A DNA stretch of 64,000 bases from Streptomyces sp. f51 (GCF_037940415.1 NZ_CP149798.1:3465001-3529000); one strand, 5' to 3'; positions 16,091 through 25,284 are shown, numbered from the stretch's first letter. Notes: generated by a model from the letters alone, not told the origin. Numbers and translations: made by a program.

Positions 16091-17512
16091 ATGTCCAGGG
16101 AGCAACGCGGGCCGAACGAAAAACTCGGCGCCGTTCTCGCCCTCGCGGGAATCAGCAACGCAGGACTCGCGCGTCGTGTCAACGATCTTGGCGCTCAACG
16201 CGGGTTGACTCTTCGCTACGACAAGACGTCGGTGGCGCGCTGGGTGTCGAAGGGCATGGTGCCGCAGGGTGCCGCGCCGCACCTCATCGCGGCCGCCATC
16301 GGCCAGAAGCTCGGCCGTCCCGTGCCGCTCCACGAGATCGGCCTGGCGGACGCGGATCCCGCGCCGGAAGTGGGACTCGCCTTCCCCCGTGACGTCGGGC
16401 AGGCGGTGCGGTCGGCGACGGAGCTGTACCGCCTCGACCTCGCCGGGCGCCGGGCGGGCGGCGGCATCTGGCAGTCACTGGCCGGCTCCTTCGCCGTGAG
16501 CGCCTACGCGACTCCCGCCTCACGCTGGCTGATAACCCCGGCCGACAGTTCGGTGGCGCGCGAGGTGAATCCGGGCGAGGGCTCCGGAGCGCCGCTGAAA
16601 GTCGGCCACAGCGATGTGCTGAAACTCCGCGAGGCGGCCGAGGACGCGAGGCGCTGGGACTCCAAGTACGGGGGCGGCGACTGGCGTTCGTCCATGGTGC
16701 CCGAGTGTCTGCGGGTGGAGGCGGCGCCGCTGCTGCTCGGCTCCTACTCCGACGAGGTCGGCAGGGCGCTGTTCGGCGCGTCGGCGGAGCTCACCCGGCT
16801 CGCGGGCTGGATGGCCTTCGACACGGGCCAGCAGGAGGCCGCGCAGCGGTACTACATCCAGGCGCTGCGGCTGGCCCGCGCGGCCGCCGACGTGCCCCTC
16901 GGGGGCTACGTCCTGGCCTCCATGTCCCTCCAGGCGACCTACCGGGGCTTCGGCGACGAGGGCGTCGACCTCGCCCAGGCCGCCCTGGAGCGCAACCGCG
17001 GTCTCGCCACGGCCCGCACCATGAGCTTCTTCCGGCTCGTCGAGGCACGGGCCCACGCTCGCGCGGGCGACGCCCAGGCGGCCGGCGCGGCGCTGAAGGC
17101 CGCCGAGGGCTGGCTGGAGCGGGCCCGCGACGGCGACAACGACCCGTCCTGGCTCGGCTTCTACGGCTACGACCGCTTCGCGGCCGACGCCGCCGAGTGC
17201 TACCGCGACCTGAAGGCGCCGCGCCAGGTGCGCCGCTTCACCGAACAGGCACTGTCGAAGCCGACGGAGGAGTTCGTGCGCTCGCACGGGCTGCGCCTGG
17301 TGGTGTCGGCGGTCGCCGAGCTGGAGTCCGGCAATCTGGACGCGGCGTGCGAGCAGGGCGTGCGGGCGGTGGAGGTCGCGGGGCGCATCTCCTCCGCGCG
17401 CACCACCGAGTACGTGAAGGACCTGCTGCACCGGCTGGAGCCGTACGGCGACGAGCCGCGCGTGGTGGAGCTGCGGGAGCGGGCCCGTCCGCTGCTGATG
17501 GCCCCCGCCTAG
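16091..17512 (+). CDS. NsdA / Orf1590-family developmental regulator
   Basis: A 473-residue protein. The first 75 residues form a lambda-repressor-like helix-turn-helix ([20 protein letters not shown], then [15 protein letters not shown]). The rest is helical and TPR-like (repeats such as [20 protein letters not shown], about 255-460). From memory, this architecture matches S. griseus Orf1590 and S. coelicolor NsdA and the sporulation-associated SCO4114, which affect sporulation and antibiotic output; the position near trmB and lhgO fits SCO4114. GAGGGG lies 6-7 bases before ATG 16091. The orthologue call is from memory and context; the regulator type is secure. Confidence 0.8.
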   Translation: MSREQRGPNEKLGAVLALAGISNAGLARRVNDLGAQRGLTLRYDKTSVARWVSKGMVPQGAAPHLIAAAIGQKLGRPVPLHEIGLADADPAPEVGLAFPRDVGQAVRSATELYRLDLAGRRAGGGIWQSLAGSFAVSAYATPASRWLITPADSSVAREVNPGEGSGAPLKVGHSDVLKLREAAEDARRWDSKYGGGDWRSSMVPECLRVEAAPLLLGSYSDEVGRALFGASAELTRLAGWMAFDTGQQEAAQRYYIQALRLARAAADVPLGGYVLASMSLQATYRGFGDEGVDLAQAALERNRGLATARTMSFFRLVEARAHARAGDAQAAGAALKAAEGWLERARDGDNDPSWLGFYGYDRFAADAAECYRDLKAPRQVRRFTEQALSKPTEEFVRSHGLRLVVSAVAELESGNLDAACEQGVRAVEVAGRISSARTTEYVKDLLHRLEPYGDEPRVVELRERARPLLMAPA

Positions 17513-17655
17513 AGCGTCCGAGGGAGCGCCCGGGGGGATCCGGCGCAAAGGGAGCGCCACGGCCCCGCGGCGCGAAAGAATCGCGGGGTGCCGTCCTCGG
17601 GTTTGAGGGCGTTGTCAGTGGCGCAGTGCACTATCGAGGCCGGAAGGTGGTGCGG

Positions 17656-18861
17656 ATGCGGAGCGCGTACGACTGCGATGTGCTGGTGATCGGCGGCGGG
17701 ATCGTCGGCCTGTCGACGGCCTATGCCATCACACAGGCGGCGCCGGGCACCCGGGTGACGGTGCTGGAGAAGGAGACGGGGCCCGCCCGGCACCAGACCG
17801 GGCGCAACAGCGGGGTGATCCACAGTGGGATCTACTACCGCCCCGGCTCCCTGAAGGCGCGGTTCGCGGTCCAGGGCGCCGCGGAGATGGTCAAGTTCTG
17901 CGCGGAGTACGACATCGCGCACGCCGTCACCGGCAAGCTGATCGTCGCGACGGACAAGTCGGAGCTCCCCCGTCTGCACGGCCTGGTCCAGCGCGGCCGG
18001 GAGAACGGCATCCCGGTCAAGGAACTGGGCCCGGCCCAGCTCACCGACTACGAACCGGAGGTCCGCGGCCTCGCCGCCATCCACGTCGGCACCACGGGCA
18101 TCTGCGACTACGTGGCGGTGGCCCGCCGGCTCGGGGAAGCCTCCGGGGCGGAGATCCGGTACGGAGCGCAGGTGGTGCGCGCCGACCGCCGTCCGCATCT
18201 GGGTGTGGCCGTGCGCACGGCCGACGGGACCGTCGTCCGCGGGCGGGTGCTCGTGAACTGCTCGGGACTGCACTGCGACGAGACGGCCCGGCTCATGGGC
18301 GACGACCCCGGGATGCGGATCGTCCCCTTCCGTGGCGAGTACTACACGCTGGCGCGGCCCGAGCTGGTGCGGGGCCTGGTGTATCCGGTTCCCGACCCTG
18401 CGTTCCCTTTCCTCGGCGTCCATCTCACCCGGGGCATCGACGGCGGCGTGCACGTCGGCCCCAACGCGGTGCCTGCCCTCGCCCGTGAGGGCTACGGATG
18501 GGGAGTCGTCCGGCCGCGTGAACTGGGCGGGACCCTGTCCTGGCGCGGTTCCTGGCACATAGCCCGGCGGCACTGGCGCTATGGAGCCGGGGAGCTGCGC
18601 AGGTCGGTGTCGAAGACGGCGTTCACGCAGGCGGTGCGGCGGCTGCTGCCCGCGGTGACGCCCGAGGACCTGGTCCCCGCCGCCGCCGGCGTCCGCGCCC
18701 AGGCGGTCCTGCGGGACGGCACCCTGGTCGACGACTTCCTGATCAAGGAGGGCCCGAGGACCGTGCACGTGCTGAACGCCCCGTCCCCCGCGGCCACCGC
18801 CTCCCTCCCGATCGGCCGCGAGGTCGCCCGCCGCGCCCTGGCGTCCCTGGCAGCGGTCTGA
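17656..18861 (+). CDS. lhgO: L-2-hydroxyglutarate oxidase
   Basis: A 401-residue FAD-dependent oxidase of the DAO fold. The dinucleotide motif DVLVIGGGIVGLSTA spans residues 8-22, and RHQTGRNSGVIHSGIYY (near 45-60) is characteristic of the LhgO/YgaF group. The C-terminus has AAAGVRAQAVLRDGTLVDDF, which closes the FAD site. Members oxidise L-2-hydroxyglutarate to 2-oxoglutarate, a metabolite-repair step feeding the quinone pool. GGAAGG ends 8 bases before ATG 17656; GTG 17650 is an alternative start. The gene follows the NsdA-like gene on the same strand after 143 bases and precedes trmB by 63. Confidence 0.85.
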   Translation: MRSAYDCDVLVIGGGIVGLSTAYAITQAAPGTRVTVLEKETGPARHQTGRNSGVIHSGIYYRPGSLKARFAVQGAAEMVKFCAEYDIAHAVTGKLIVATDKSELPRLHGLVQRGRENGIPVKELGPAQLTDYEPEVRGLAAIHVGTTGICDYVAVARRLGEASGAEIRYGAQVVRADRRPHLGVAVRTADGTVVRGRVLVNCSGLHCDETARLMGDDPGMRIVPFRGEYYTLARPELVRGLVYPVPDPAFPFLGVHLTRGIDGGVHVGPNAVPALAREGYGWGVVRPRELGGTLSWRGSWHIARRHWRYGAGELRRSVSKTAFTQAVRRLLPAVTPEDLVPAAAGVRAQAVLRDGTLVDDFLIKEGPRTVHVLNAPSPAATASLPIGREVARRALASLAAV

Positions 18862-18924
18862 CACTCCACCCGGCGCCGGGGACGGGCCGCCTCGCGGTCC
18901 CGTCCCCGTAAAATCGACCCCACT

Positions 18925-19761
18925 GTGTCTGATTTCCTCGACTCCACCGAAGAGACCCGGCCCGCCTCCCCCGAGGACGGCTCGCCGCGTCACCACCGTG
19001 CCAAGGGCGAGCCCCGCTTCCCCCACGGTCCGCAGGCGGATCCCGCCGGCTCGCACTTCGAGCGGCGGATCCGGAGTTTCCAGCCGCGCCGCAGCCGGGT
19101 GACGACCGGACAGGCGGACGCGTTGCGGCGGCTGTGGCCCCAGTGGGGTCTGGACATCGACGGACAGGGCACGCTCGACCTGGCGCAGCTGTTCGGGGCG
19201 GACATCCCCGTCGTGCTGGAGATCGGCTTCGGCATGGGGGAGGCCACCGCGCTGATGGCGGCCGAGGACCAGGGGACAGGCATCCTCGCCGTGGACGTGC
19301 ACACTCCCGGCCAGGGCAACCTGCTCAACCTCGCCGAACGCAGCGGGCTGACCAACGTCCGTGTCGCCAACGGCGACGCGATCATCCTGCTCCGCGAGAT
19401 GCTCCCGCCCGACTCCCTGGACGGCCTGCGCGTCTTCTTCCCCGACCCCTGGCCCAAGAAGCGCCACCACAAGCGGCGCCTGATCCAGCCGGAGTTCCTG
19501 GACCTCGCCGCGACCCGGCTCGCCCCGGGCGCGCTCGTGCACTGCGCGACGGACTGGGAACCGTACGCCGAACAGATGCTGGACGTGCTGACCGCGCACC
19601 CCGGCTTCGAGAACACCGTGCCCGACGGCGGTTTCGCGCCGCGTCCCGAGTTCCGGCCGCTGACCCGTTTCGAGGGCCAGGGACTGGACAAGGGTCATGT
19701 GGTGAACGACCTCCTCTTCCGACGCGTACAGCATCGAAACCAGCACACCTCGGACGACTGA
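18925..19761 (+). CDS. trmB: tRNA (guanine-N7)-methyltransferase TrmB
   Basis: A 278-residue enzyme that methylates G46 in the variable loop of tRNAs, using SAM. The SAM motif EIGFGMG is at residues 99-105. The family signature FFPDPWPKKRHHKRRL at 171-186 and the later TDWEPYAEQM are both present. The N-terminal 45 residues are a polar extension usual in actinobacteria. GTG 18925 is the start; a TAAAAT box at 18909-18914, only 10 bases upstream, suggests a very short or absent leader. It is followed by the PrsW gene on the same strand. Confidence 0.93.
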   Translation: MSDFLDSTEETRPASPEDGSPRHHRAKGEPRFPHGPQADPAGSHFERRIRSFQPRRSRVTTGQADALRRLWPQWGLDIDGQGTLDLAQLFGADIPVVLEIGFGMGEATALMAAEDQGTGILAVDVHTPGQGNLLNLAERSGLTNVRVANGDAIILLREMLPPDSLDGLRVFFPDPWPKKRHHKRRLIQPEFLDLAATRLAPGALVHCATDWEPYAEQMLDVLTAHPGFENTVPDGGFAPRPEFRPLTRFEGQGLDKGHVVNDLLFRRVQHRNQHTSDD

Positions 19762-19851
19762 CCCGCGCACCCACCCGCCGGCGTCCGCCGGGAATTCCCC
19801 GGGACCCGGTTACCGTCGCGGGCAACGCCCTCCCTCGTTAGGGTCAATGCC

Positions 19852-21240
19852 GTGGCCATCCATTCTCCGTACCCGACCCGGCCCGGTACCCCCGCCGGAC
19901 CCGCGCCGAGACATCCGCACTGGTGGCAGCGCGGCTGGGTGCGGTACGGAGCGCTGATCACCCTGCTCGCGATGTCGGGTCTGGTGATCCTCGCCCTCGT
20001 CCGCGAACAGACCGGGACCGAGGGCTTCCTGGTCGGCCTCGGACTGGCCGTGTTCCCCGTGCCGCTGCTCATAGCCGCCTTCCGGTGGCTGGACCGGGTC
20101 GAGCCCGGCCCCTGGCGCAACCTGTTCTTCTCGTTCGCCTGGGGGGCCTGCGCGGCCGCGCTGATAGCGATCGTCGCCAACAGCTTCGCGACCCGCTGGA
20201 TAGCCATGACGACCGCGGGCCCCTCCGGCGCGGACACCCTCGGCGCGACCGTCATAGCGCCCGTCGTCGAGGAGTCGGCGAAGGCGGCGGCCGTGCTGCT
20301 CGTCTTCCTCTTCCGCAGACGGGACTTCACCGGGATCGTCGACGGGGTCGTCATCGCCGGGGTCACCGCCACCGGCTTCGCCTTCACCGAGAACATCCTC
20401 TACCTCGGCACCGCCTTCGGGACCGACCGGCTCAGCGGGGAGAGCGGACTCGCCTCCGTCACCGCGGCGACCTTCTTCGTCCGGGTGGTGATGTCGCCCT
20501 TCGCGCATCCCCTGTTCACCGTGCTGACCGGCATCGGCTTCGGCGTCGCGGCCCTGTCCGCCGAACGCCAGCGCACGCGCCGCGTGCTGCTCCCCCTCAC
20601 CGGACTGCTGCTCGCGATGGGCATGCACGCGATCTGGAACGGCTCGTCGGGCTTCGGCAGGTTCGGTTTCTTCGGGGTGTACGCCGCGTTCATGGTTCCC
20701 GCGTTCGGGCTGCTGACCTGGCTCGTCGTCTGGACCCGGCAGCGCGAGCTGCGCACCGTCCGCGCCGAACTGCCCGTGTACACCGCGGCCGGCTGGCTGG
20801 GCGCGGCCGAACCCTGGGTGCTCGGCTCGATGCGGGCGCGGCAGATCGCCCGCGAGTACGCCGGTCACCATTTCGGGAAGCGCGCCGCGCGTTCGGTGGC
20901 GGAGTACGAGGCGTACGCCACCTCGCTGGCGTTCCTGCGGCACCGGGGGCGCCGGGGACGCGCGGGCGCCGACTTCGTCGTACGGGAGCGCGAGTTGCTG
21001 GAGGAGCTGTGGCGCCGCCGGGAGACCGCCCGGCCGGCGCTCGCCTACGCGGCCCGCCTCACGGCACCGCTGCCCGCGCCGCCGCCCTGGCCGGTCCCCG
21101 GGTACGGGTACGCCGCCCGGCCCGCGCAGCCGTACGTCCCGACCCCACAGCCGTACCTCCCGCCCGCGCAGCCGTACGGGCCGCCGGCGCAGCCGTTCGC
21201 GCGGACCCCGTATCCCGCGTACAACCCGTACCGCTCCTGA
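19852..21240 (+). CDS. PrsW-type glutamic intramembrane protease
   Basis: A 462-residue membrane protein with about eight hydrophobic segments in the first 310 residues. Family motifs are clear: EESAK at 140-144, FAFTEN at 176-181, His219 in AHP and His259 in GMHAIWN. In B. subtilis PrsW makes the first cut in anti-sigma factor RsiW, so a role in releasing a membrane-bound regulator is plausible; no partner is identified. The C-terminal cytoplasmic tail is long and ends in PAQPY-type Pro/Tyr repeats (about 405-460), which may bind partners. GTG 19852 lies only 7 bases after TAGGGT (19839-19844), so the message may be leaderless. Confidence 0.85.
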   Translation: MAIHSPYPTRPGTPAGPAPRHPHWWQRGWVRYGALITLLAMSGLVILALVREQTGTEGFLVGLGLAVFPVPLLIAAFRWLDRVEPGPWRNLFFSFAWGACAAALIAIVANSFATRWIAMTTAGPSGADTLGATVIAPVVEESAKAAAVLLVFLFRRRDFTGIVDGVVIAGVTATGFAFTENILYLGTAFGTDRLSGESGLASVTAATFFVRVVMSPFAHPLFTVLTGIGFGVAALSAERQRTRRVLLPLTGLLLAMGMHAIWNGSSGFGRFGFFGVYAAFMVPAFGLLTWLVVWTRQRELRTVRAELPVYTAAGWLGAAEPWVLGSMRARQIAREYAGHHFGKRAARSVAEYEAYATSLAFLRHRGRRGRAGADFVVRERELLEELWRRRETARPALAYAARLTAPLPAPPPWPVPGYGYAARPAQPYVPTPQPYLPPAQPYGPPAQPFARTPYPAYNPYRS

Positions 21241-21246
21241 GGCCGC

Positions 21247-21310
21247 AACGGCGGCGGCGCGCGGCCCCGGTGAGGCCCACCGGGAAGCGCGCGGCGCCGC
21301 CGAAGCCGTT
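21247..21310. terminator. imperfect nested hairpin between convergent genes
   Basis: CCCGGTG and CACCGGG form an inner stem. A longer G/C-rich outer pair (from about 21247 to 21310) has a few mismatches. It separates the convergent PrsW and aldo/keto reductase genes and overlaps the reductase stop. Confidence 0.4.
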
Positions 21311-22253
21311 ACGCCGACGCCCGCGACAGGCGGGTCAGTTCCTCGTCCGTCAGCACCAGGTCCGCGACGCCCAGCAGGGCCGGGAGCTGCTCGACCGTGC
21401 GGGCGGAGGCGATCGGCGCGGCGACCGTCGGCTGTGCGGCCAGCCAGGCGAGGGCGACCGTCGGGACGGCGACGCCGTGGGCCCCGGCGATCTCGTCGAG
21501 GGCGGCCAGGACCCGCGGCCCGCGGTCCGTGGCGAGGTGCTTGGCCGCGCCGGCCGCCCGGGGCGAGTCGACCTCCGTGCCGGGGCGGTACTTGCCGGTG
21601 AGGAACCCGGCGGCGAGCGCGAAGTACGGGACGGCCGCCAGACCCGCCTGGGAGGCGACGTCCAGCAGGGCGCCCTCGTAGGTGTCGCGCGAGACGAGGT
21701 TGTAGTGCGGCTGGAGCGCGACGTAGCGGGCGAGACCCTCGCGGTCGGAGAACTCCAGGGACTCCCGCAGCCGCTCCGGCGAGATGTTGGAGGCGGCGAT
21801 GTGCCGCACCTTGCCGGCCTTCACCAGGTCGTCGAGGGCACCGATGATCTCTTCGACCGGCACCTCGGTCTTGTCGAAGTGCGTGTAGTAGAGGTCGATG
21901 TGGTCGGTGCCCAGGCGGCGCAGCGAGGCGTCGGCCGCGGCCTTGATGTTGGCACCGGACAGCCCCGGGTAGGCGGGGTGCTGGCTGACCTTGGTGGCGA
22001 CCACGATGTCCTCGCGGTTGCCGCGGGTCTTCAGCCACTTGCCGATGATGGTCTCGGACTCGCCGCCCTCGTTGCCCTCGACCCAGGCCGAGTAGGAGTC
22101 GGCCGTGTCGAGGAAGTTGCCGCCGGCGGCCGCGTAGGCGTCGAGCACCGCGAAGGACCGGGTCTCGTCGGCCGTCCAGCCGAAGACGTTGCCCCCGAGG
22201 GAGAGCGGGAAGACCTCGAGGTCGGACGCACCGAGCTTGCGAAGAGAAGTCAT
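21309..22253 (-). CDS. aldo/keto reductase
   Basis: A 314-residue NADPH-dependent oxidoreductase of the (beta/alpha)8 AKR fold. The catalytic tetrad is present: Asp52 and Tyr54 in FLDTADSYSAW, Lys88 in VVATKVS and His125 in YYTHFD. The late ASARTVEQL segment matches the cofactor phosphate-binding region. It resembles the general stress/YdhF-like or L-glyceraldehyde 3-phosphate reductase types; the substrate is unknown. GAGG six bases before ATG 22253 fixes the start. It converges on PrsW, with the M23 peptidase gene upstream on the same strand. Confidence 0.88.
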   Translation of the reverse strand: MTSLRKLGASDLEVFPLSLGGNVFGWTADETRSFAVLDAYAAAGGNFLDTADSYSAWVEGNEGGESETIIGKWLKTRGNREDIVVATKVSQHPAYPGLSGANIKAAADASLRRLGTDHIDLYYTHFDKTEVPVEEIIGALDDLVKAGKVRHIAASNISPERLRESLEFSDREGLARYVALQPHYNLVSRDTYEGALLDVASQAGLAAVPYFALAAGFLTGKYRPGTEVDSPRAAGAAKHLATDRGPRVLAALDEIAGAHGVAVPTVALAWLAAQPTVAAPIASARTVEQLPALLGVADLVLTDEELTRLSRASA

Positions 22254-22383
22254 GTACGACCTCAACAGCCGCACCGGATGGATGTATTCCGCAATCACCT
22301 CGGGACGGCCCGGGTGGGCGCGGGGGTCCGGGCCCGCCTGACCGGTGGTCCTGACGCAGGGGGGTGGCGTCGGGACCACCGGG

Positions 22384-22431
22384 GATCAGGGGGCGAGGCC
22401 CTTGCCTGAGATCAGGGGTTGAGGCCCTTGC
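22384..22431. repeat. 26-bp direct duplication at the M23 gene 3' end
   Basis: GATCAGGGG..GAGGCCCTTGC occurs at 22384-22405 and again at 22410-22431, with two differences in 22 bases. The right-hand copy encodes the last residues and stop of the M23 peptidase (KGLNP). The left-hand copy would encode KGLAP and a stop. It looks like a small tandem duplication of the gene end. Confidence 0.7.
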
Positions 22432-23446
22432 TCTGGAGCCATGCCATCGGGTCGATGCCGGTGGGGTTGCCGTCGGGGTGCACTTCGAGGTGCAGGTGCG
22501 GCCCGGTGACGTTGCCCGTCGCGCCCACCCGGCCGATGACATCGCCGGTGGCGACCTTCTGGCCCACGCTGACGGCGATGGAGGATTGGTGGCAGAACCA
22601 CAGCTCCGTGCCGTCGTCGAGGGTGAGGATCGTGCGGTAGCCGTACGCGCCCGCCCAGCCGGCCTCGGTGACGGTGCCGCTGTGGATCGCCTTGATGAGC
22701 GTGCCGGTGGGCGCCGCGAAGTCGAGTCCGGTGTGGTACCCGGAGGACCACATCGAGCCGGCCTCGCCGAAGCGCGAGGTCAGGGTGTACGAGGAGGTCG
22801 GCAGCGAGTAGCTCTTGGCGAGTTCGGCGAGGCGCTCCTGCTCGGCCTTCGCCTTGGCCGCCTCCTCCGCCTTCTTCTTCGCGGCGGCGGCCTTGGCCTC
22901 CGCGGCGTCCTGCTGCTTGGCGGCAGTCGCGACGGCCTTCTTCGCGGCGGCGTTCTGGGCGGCCTGCTGCGAGGCGGTGTCGGCGCGGTTCTGCTGCGAC
23001 TTGGCCTGCTGCATGATGCGGTCGCGCAGCGCCTCACCGGCGTCGGTGGCGCCGTGGGCCTCGTCGGCGGTGGTCAGACCGGCGCTGGTGAGCGGGGTCG
23101 TGGAGCCCTTGGGCGTGCTGGATCCGCTGTCCGATATCAGGGCCTTGGCCGACGCGGTGACCGACGACAGGTCGGGCAGCGAGATCGAGACGGGCGCCTT
23201 GCCCGGGGCGGCGCTCGCGATGCCGCCCCCGCCGACGGCGGCGATGACGCCGACGCCGAGAACCGTGGAGCTGCGGGCGAGTCCTCCGCCGCGCTGCTTG
23301 CCCGTGCGGTGCCGGCCGCGGACGGGAGCGACGGAATCCGCGGTGGGATTCCACTCCTCCCAGGTTTCCTCGTCCTTGCCGTAGCCGAAGGTGTGCGTTT
23401 CGTTCGGCGCGAACGGGGTTGGCTGAGCGGGCCGGTTGGACGCCAC
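22412..23446 (-). CDS. M23 metallopeptidase (LytM type) with coiled coil
   Basis: A 344-residue cell-wall hydrolase. A short cytoplasmic tail precedes a signal-anchor (about 58-80, ending IASAAPGKA). A long Ala/Lys/Gln-rich coiled coil (about 140-212) follows, then the LytM domain with zinc ligands His238 and Asp242 in YHTGLDFAAP and the His317-x-His319 motif in GPHLHLEVH. All catalytic residues are present, so it should cut peptidoglycan peptides. GTG 23446 is chosen because GGAAAGGAG ends 9 bases upstream; the upstream ATG would include the ribosome site. A c-di-AMP riboswitch lies directly before it, so turnover of the wall is tied to c-di-AMP. Confidence 0.92.
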   Translation of the reverse strand: MASNRPAQPTPFAPNETHTFGYGKDEETWEEWNPTADSVAPVRGRHRTGKQRGGGLARSSTVLGVGVIAAVGGGGIASAAPGKAPVSISLPDLSSVTASAKALISDSGSSTPKGSTTPLTSAGLTTADEAHGATDAGEALRDRIMQQAKSQQNRADTASQQAAQNAAAKKAVATAAKQQDAAEAKAAAAKKKAEEAAKAKAEQERLAELAKSYSLPTSSYTLTSRFGEAGSMWSSGYHTGLDFAAPTGTLIKAIHSGTVTEAGWAGAYGYRTILTLDDGTELWFCHQSSIAVSVGQKVATGDVIGRVGATGNVTGPHLHLEVHPDGNPTGIDPMAWLQSKGLNP

Positions 23447-23470
23447 GTGGGCGCACTCCTTTCCTTCCAT

Positions 23471-23640
23471 GCCGCCTACCGGGTTAGCTGACGGGTTCGG
23501 AGCAGGAAGGTCTCCTACGGGCGTACTGCCACCGTGCTGTTACGGCGGATTACGCTCGATTCACCCCACGATGTGGGTCCCCGGTTCCCTTGCGGGATTC
23601 GGCGCGTGCGCACGGAGCCACCTCTTGTGACGGCTGTTAC
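23471..23640 (-). ncRNA. c-di-AMP riboswitch (ydaO-yuaA type)
   Basis: The leader of the M23 gene, read on the minus strand, carries conserved blocks of this class in order: GCCGAATCCC followed by GGGAACCGGGG (23581-23605), GGGTGAATCGAG (about 23555-23566) and CAGCTAACCCGGTAGGCGG (23472-23490). From memory, actinobacterial members control resuscitation factors and cell-wall peptidases, usually turning them off when c-di-AMP is high. The outer ends are approximate. Confidence 0.85.
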
Positions 23641-23783
23641 GGCCGCGCTGCGTTATCGAACGTTAATAGACCCGGCCACTGAATTCCAAGATGTTCCGAC
23701 TGATCGTTAACGCCTTTTGGTCTGGACTTTGGGGTCATGAGCGATGAAAAACGGGCGAGTTGGCCTCGCGCCGGCGGCCCGCG

Positions 23784-24974
23784 TCACGGGCGCCGGACGG
23801 CGAGCAGCGCCAGGTCGTCCGTCAGCGCGCCGCCCGTGTGTCGGCAGACGGCCTCGAAGAGGGCGGCCAGCAGCGCGTCGGGACCGGGGAAGACCCGACC
23901 GGCCAGCCAGGCGGCCGGGTCGTAGAACTCCCCCCGCGGATCGCGGGCCTCGGAGAGCCCGTCGGTGTGCAGGAGCAGCGTCGCCCCGCGCGGGAAGCGG
24001 TGCTGCACCGTGGGGGCGCACGGGCCACCCAGCTCGCTCAACCCGAGGGGAAGCGCGAACGTCTCGGCGGAGAGGACGGCGAGCGTGCCGTCCGGGCCCA
24101 GCAGGAGGGGCGGCGGATGCCCCCGGTTGACGACGCGTACGACGCCCTCGCCGCGCGGGATCTCGGCGAGGACCGCCGTGGTGAACCCCTCGGCCGCCTC
24201 GACGCCGTCACGGCGGGAGCCCGCGCGCGTCAGCGCCCGCTCCAGGCGCCCCGCGACGCCCTGGAGGGTCGCCTCCTGCTCGGCCGCCTCCCGGAACGCG
24301 CCGACCACCGTGGCGACGGCGGCCACCGCGGTCATCCCCTTCCCGCGCACGTCCCCGACGACCAGCCGGACGCCGTGCGGGGAGTCCTGCACCGCGTACA
24401 GGTCGCCGCCGATGAACGCGTCCTCCTGCGCCGCCTCGTAGCGGGCGGCGACCTCGAGTCCGGCGATCCGGGCCTCGGGCTCGGGCAGGACGGCGCGCTG
24501 CGCGAACTCGGCGATCTCCCGGACCGAGGCGAGCCGTTCGTCGCCGCGCCGGACCACGACGTTGATGAGGACGGCCAGGACGGCGGCCGTCGCCACGGTG
24601 ACCACCTCGGTGACGGCGTCGACGTGCAGGACGATGCCGAGCAGGAGGTGGACCGTGAGCACCGCGCCGACGGCGAGGGCTCCGGCGAGAACGGTGCCGC
24701 GCGGCGAGGAGAGGGGTGCGGCGACCAGGGGCGCGGCCGTGAAGAAGGGGGCCGCGGTGAATTCGGCGGGGGTGAAGCAGTCGTAGAGGATCCCGGCGAC
24801 GACGAGCAGCACGGGCAGGGCCCGGACGAAGGCGCGGACGCACACGAGCCTGCGCGGCCAGGCTTCGGCGGGTCCGGGTGGTGGAGCGCTCCCGGGCCGT
24901 CCGGCGCCGGGGGACGGACGGCCGGTCCGGTCGTCGTGTCGTCCGGTCCGCCGCTCACCTCCTGGCTGCCCCAC
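23784..24974 (-). CDS. membrane-linked SpoIIE-type PP2C phosphatase
   Basis: About 396 residues. Hydrophobic segments (from FVRALPVLLVVAGILYD, then VLAGALAVGAVLTVHLLLGI and VATAAVLAVLINVVV) precede a SpoIIE phosphatase domain over the last 230 residues. Metal-site motifs are intact: GGDLYAV, GDVRGKGMTA and a final TDDLALLAV. It is likely a sensor phosphatase acting on an anti-sigma antagonist, with no partner gene nearby. The start is uncertain: the frame is open upstream through the tRNA, GTG 24974 is the first plausible start after it and lacks a clear ribosome site, and GTG 24845 is possible. Confidence 0.8.
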   Translation of the reverse strand: MGQPGGERRTGRHDDRTGRPSPGAGRPGSAPPPGPAEAWPRRLVCVRAFVRALPVLLVVAGILYDCFTPAEFTAAPFFTAAPLVAAPLSSPRGTVLAGALAVGAVLTVHLLLGIVLHVDAVTEVVTVATAAVLAVLINVVVRRGDERLASVREIAEFAQRAVLPEPEARIAGLEVAARYEAAQEDAFIGGDLYAVQDSPHGVRLVVGDVRGKGMTAVAAVATVVGAFREAAEQEATLQGVAGRLERALTRAGSRRDGVEAAEGFTTAVLAEIPRGEGVVRVVNRGHPPPLLLGPDGTLAVLSAETFALPLGLSELGGPCAPTVQHRFPRGATLLLHTDGLSEARDPRGEFYDPAAWLAGRVFPGPDALLAALFEAVCRHTGGALTDDLALLAVRRP

Positions 24975-25054
24975 GCGTCCAGAAGAACCGGTGCGGTGGC
25001 GGCGGGCGACCGGTGTGGCCCGACCGGGGGAGGACGGCACCCGCCGGCAAAAAA

Positions 25055-25118
25055 GACGGACCGGCGGAAAGAGGACCGGCGGAAACGAGGACCGATGGAA
25101 ACGAGGACCGACGGAGGA
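25055..25118. repeat. four tandem 16-bp repeats
   Basis: Units start at 25055, 25071, 25087 and 25103, each close to GAGGACCGACGGAAAC. Units 2 and 3 differ by two bases; unit 4 is the most diverged. The array lies between the phosphatase start and the tRNA-fMet terminator, in sequence with no supported gene. Confidence 0.85.
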
Positions 25119-25163
25119 AGGTCGGTGGACGGCCGGAGAAACAAGGCCGGTGGAAAGCACATG

Positions 25164-25203
25164 CCAAAGGCCGGAACTCGTGAATCCGAGTTCCGGCCTT
25201 TGG
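25164..25203 (-). terminator. terminator of tRNA-fMet
   Basis: A perfect 17-bp stem (CCAAAGGCCGGAACTCG and its complement) with a 6-base loop lies immediately after the tRNA 3' end on the minus strand. Confidence 0.85.
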
Positions 25204-25210
25204 TCTTCAG

Positions 25211-25284
25211 TAGCGGGGACAGGATTTGAACCTGCGACCTCTGGGTTATGAGCCCAGCGAGCTACCGAGCTGCTCCACCCCGCG
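25211..25284 (-). tRNA. tRNA-fMet (CAU), initiator
   Basis: A 74-nt cloverleaf with anticodon CAU in the loop CTCATAA, flanked by a GGG/CCC stem. The first acceptor pair is a C-U mismatch (CGCGGGG against CCCCGCT), the hallmark of initiator tRNA. CCA is not encoded. Confidence 0.93.
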
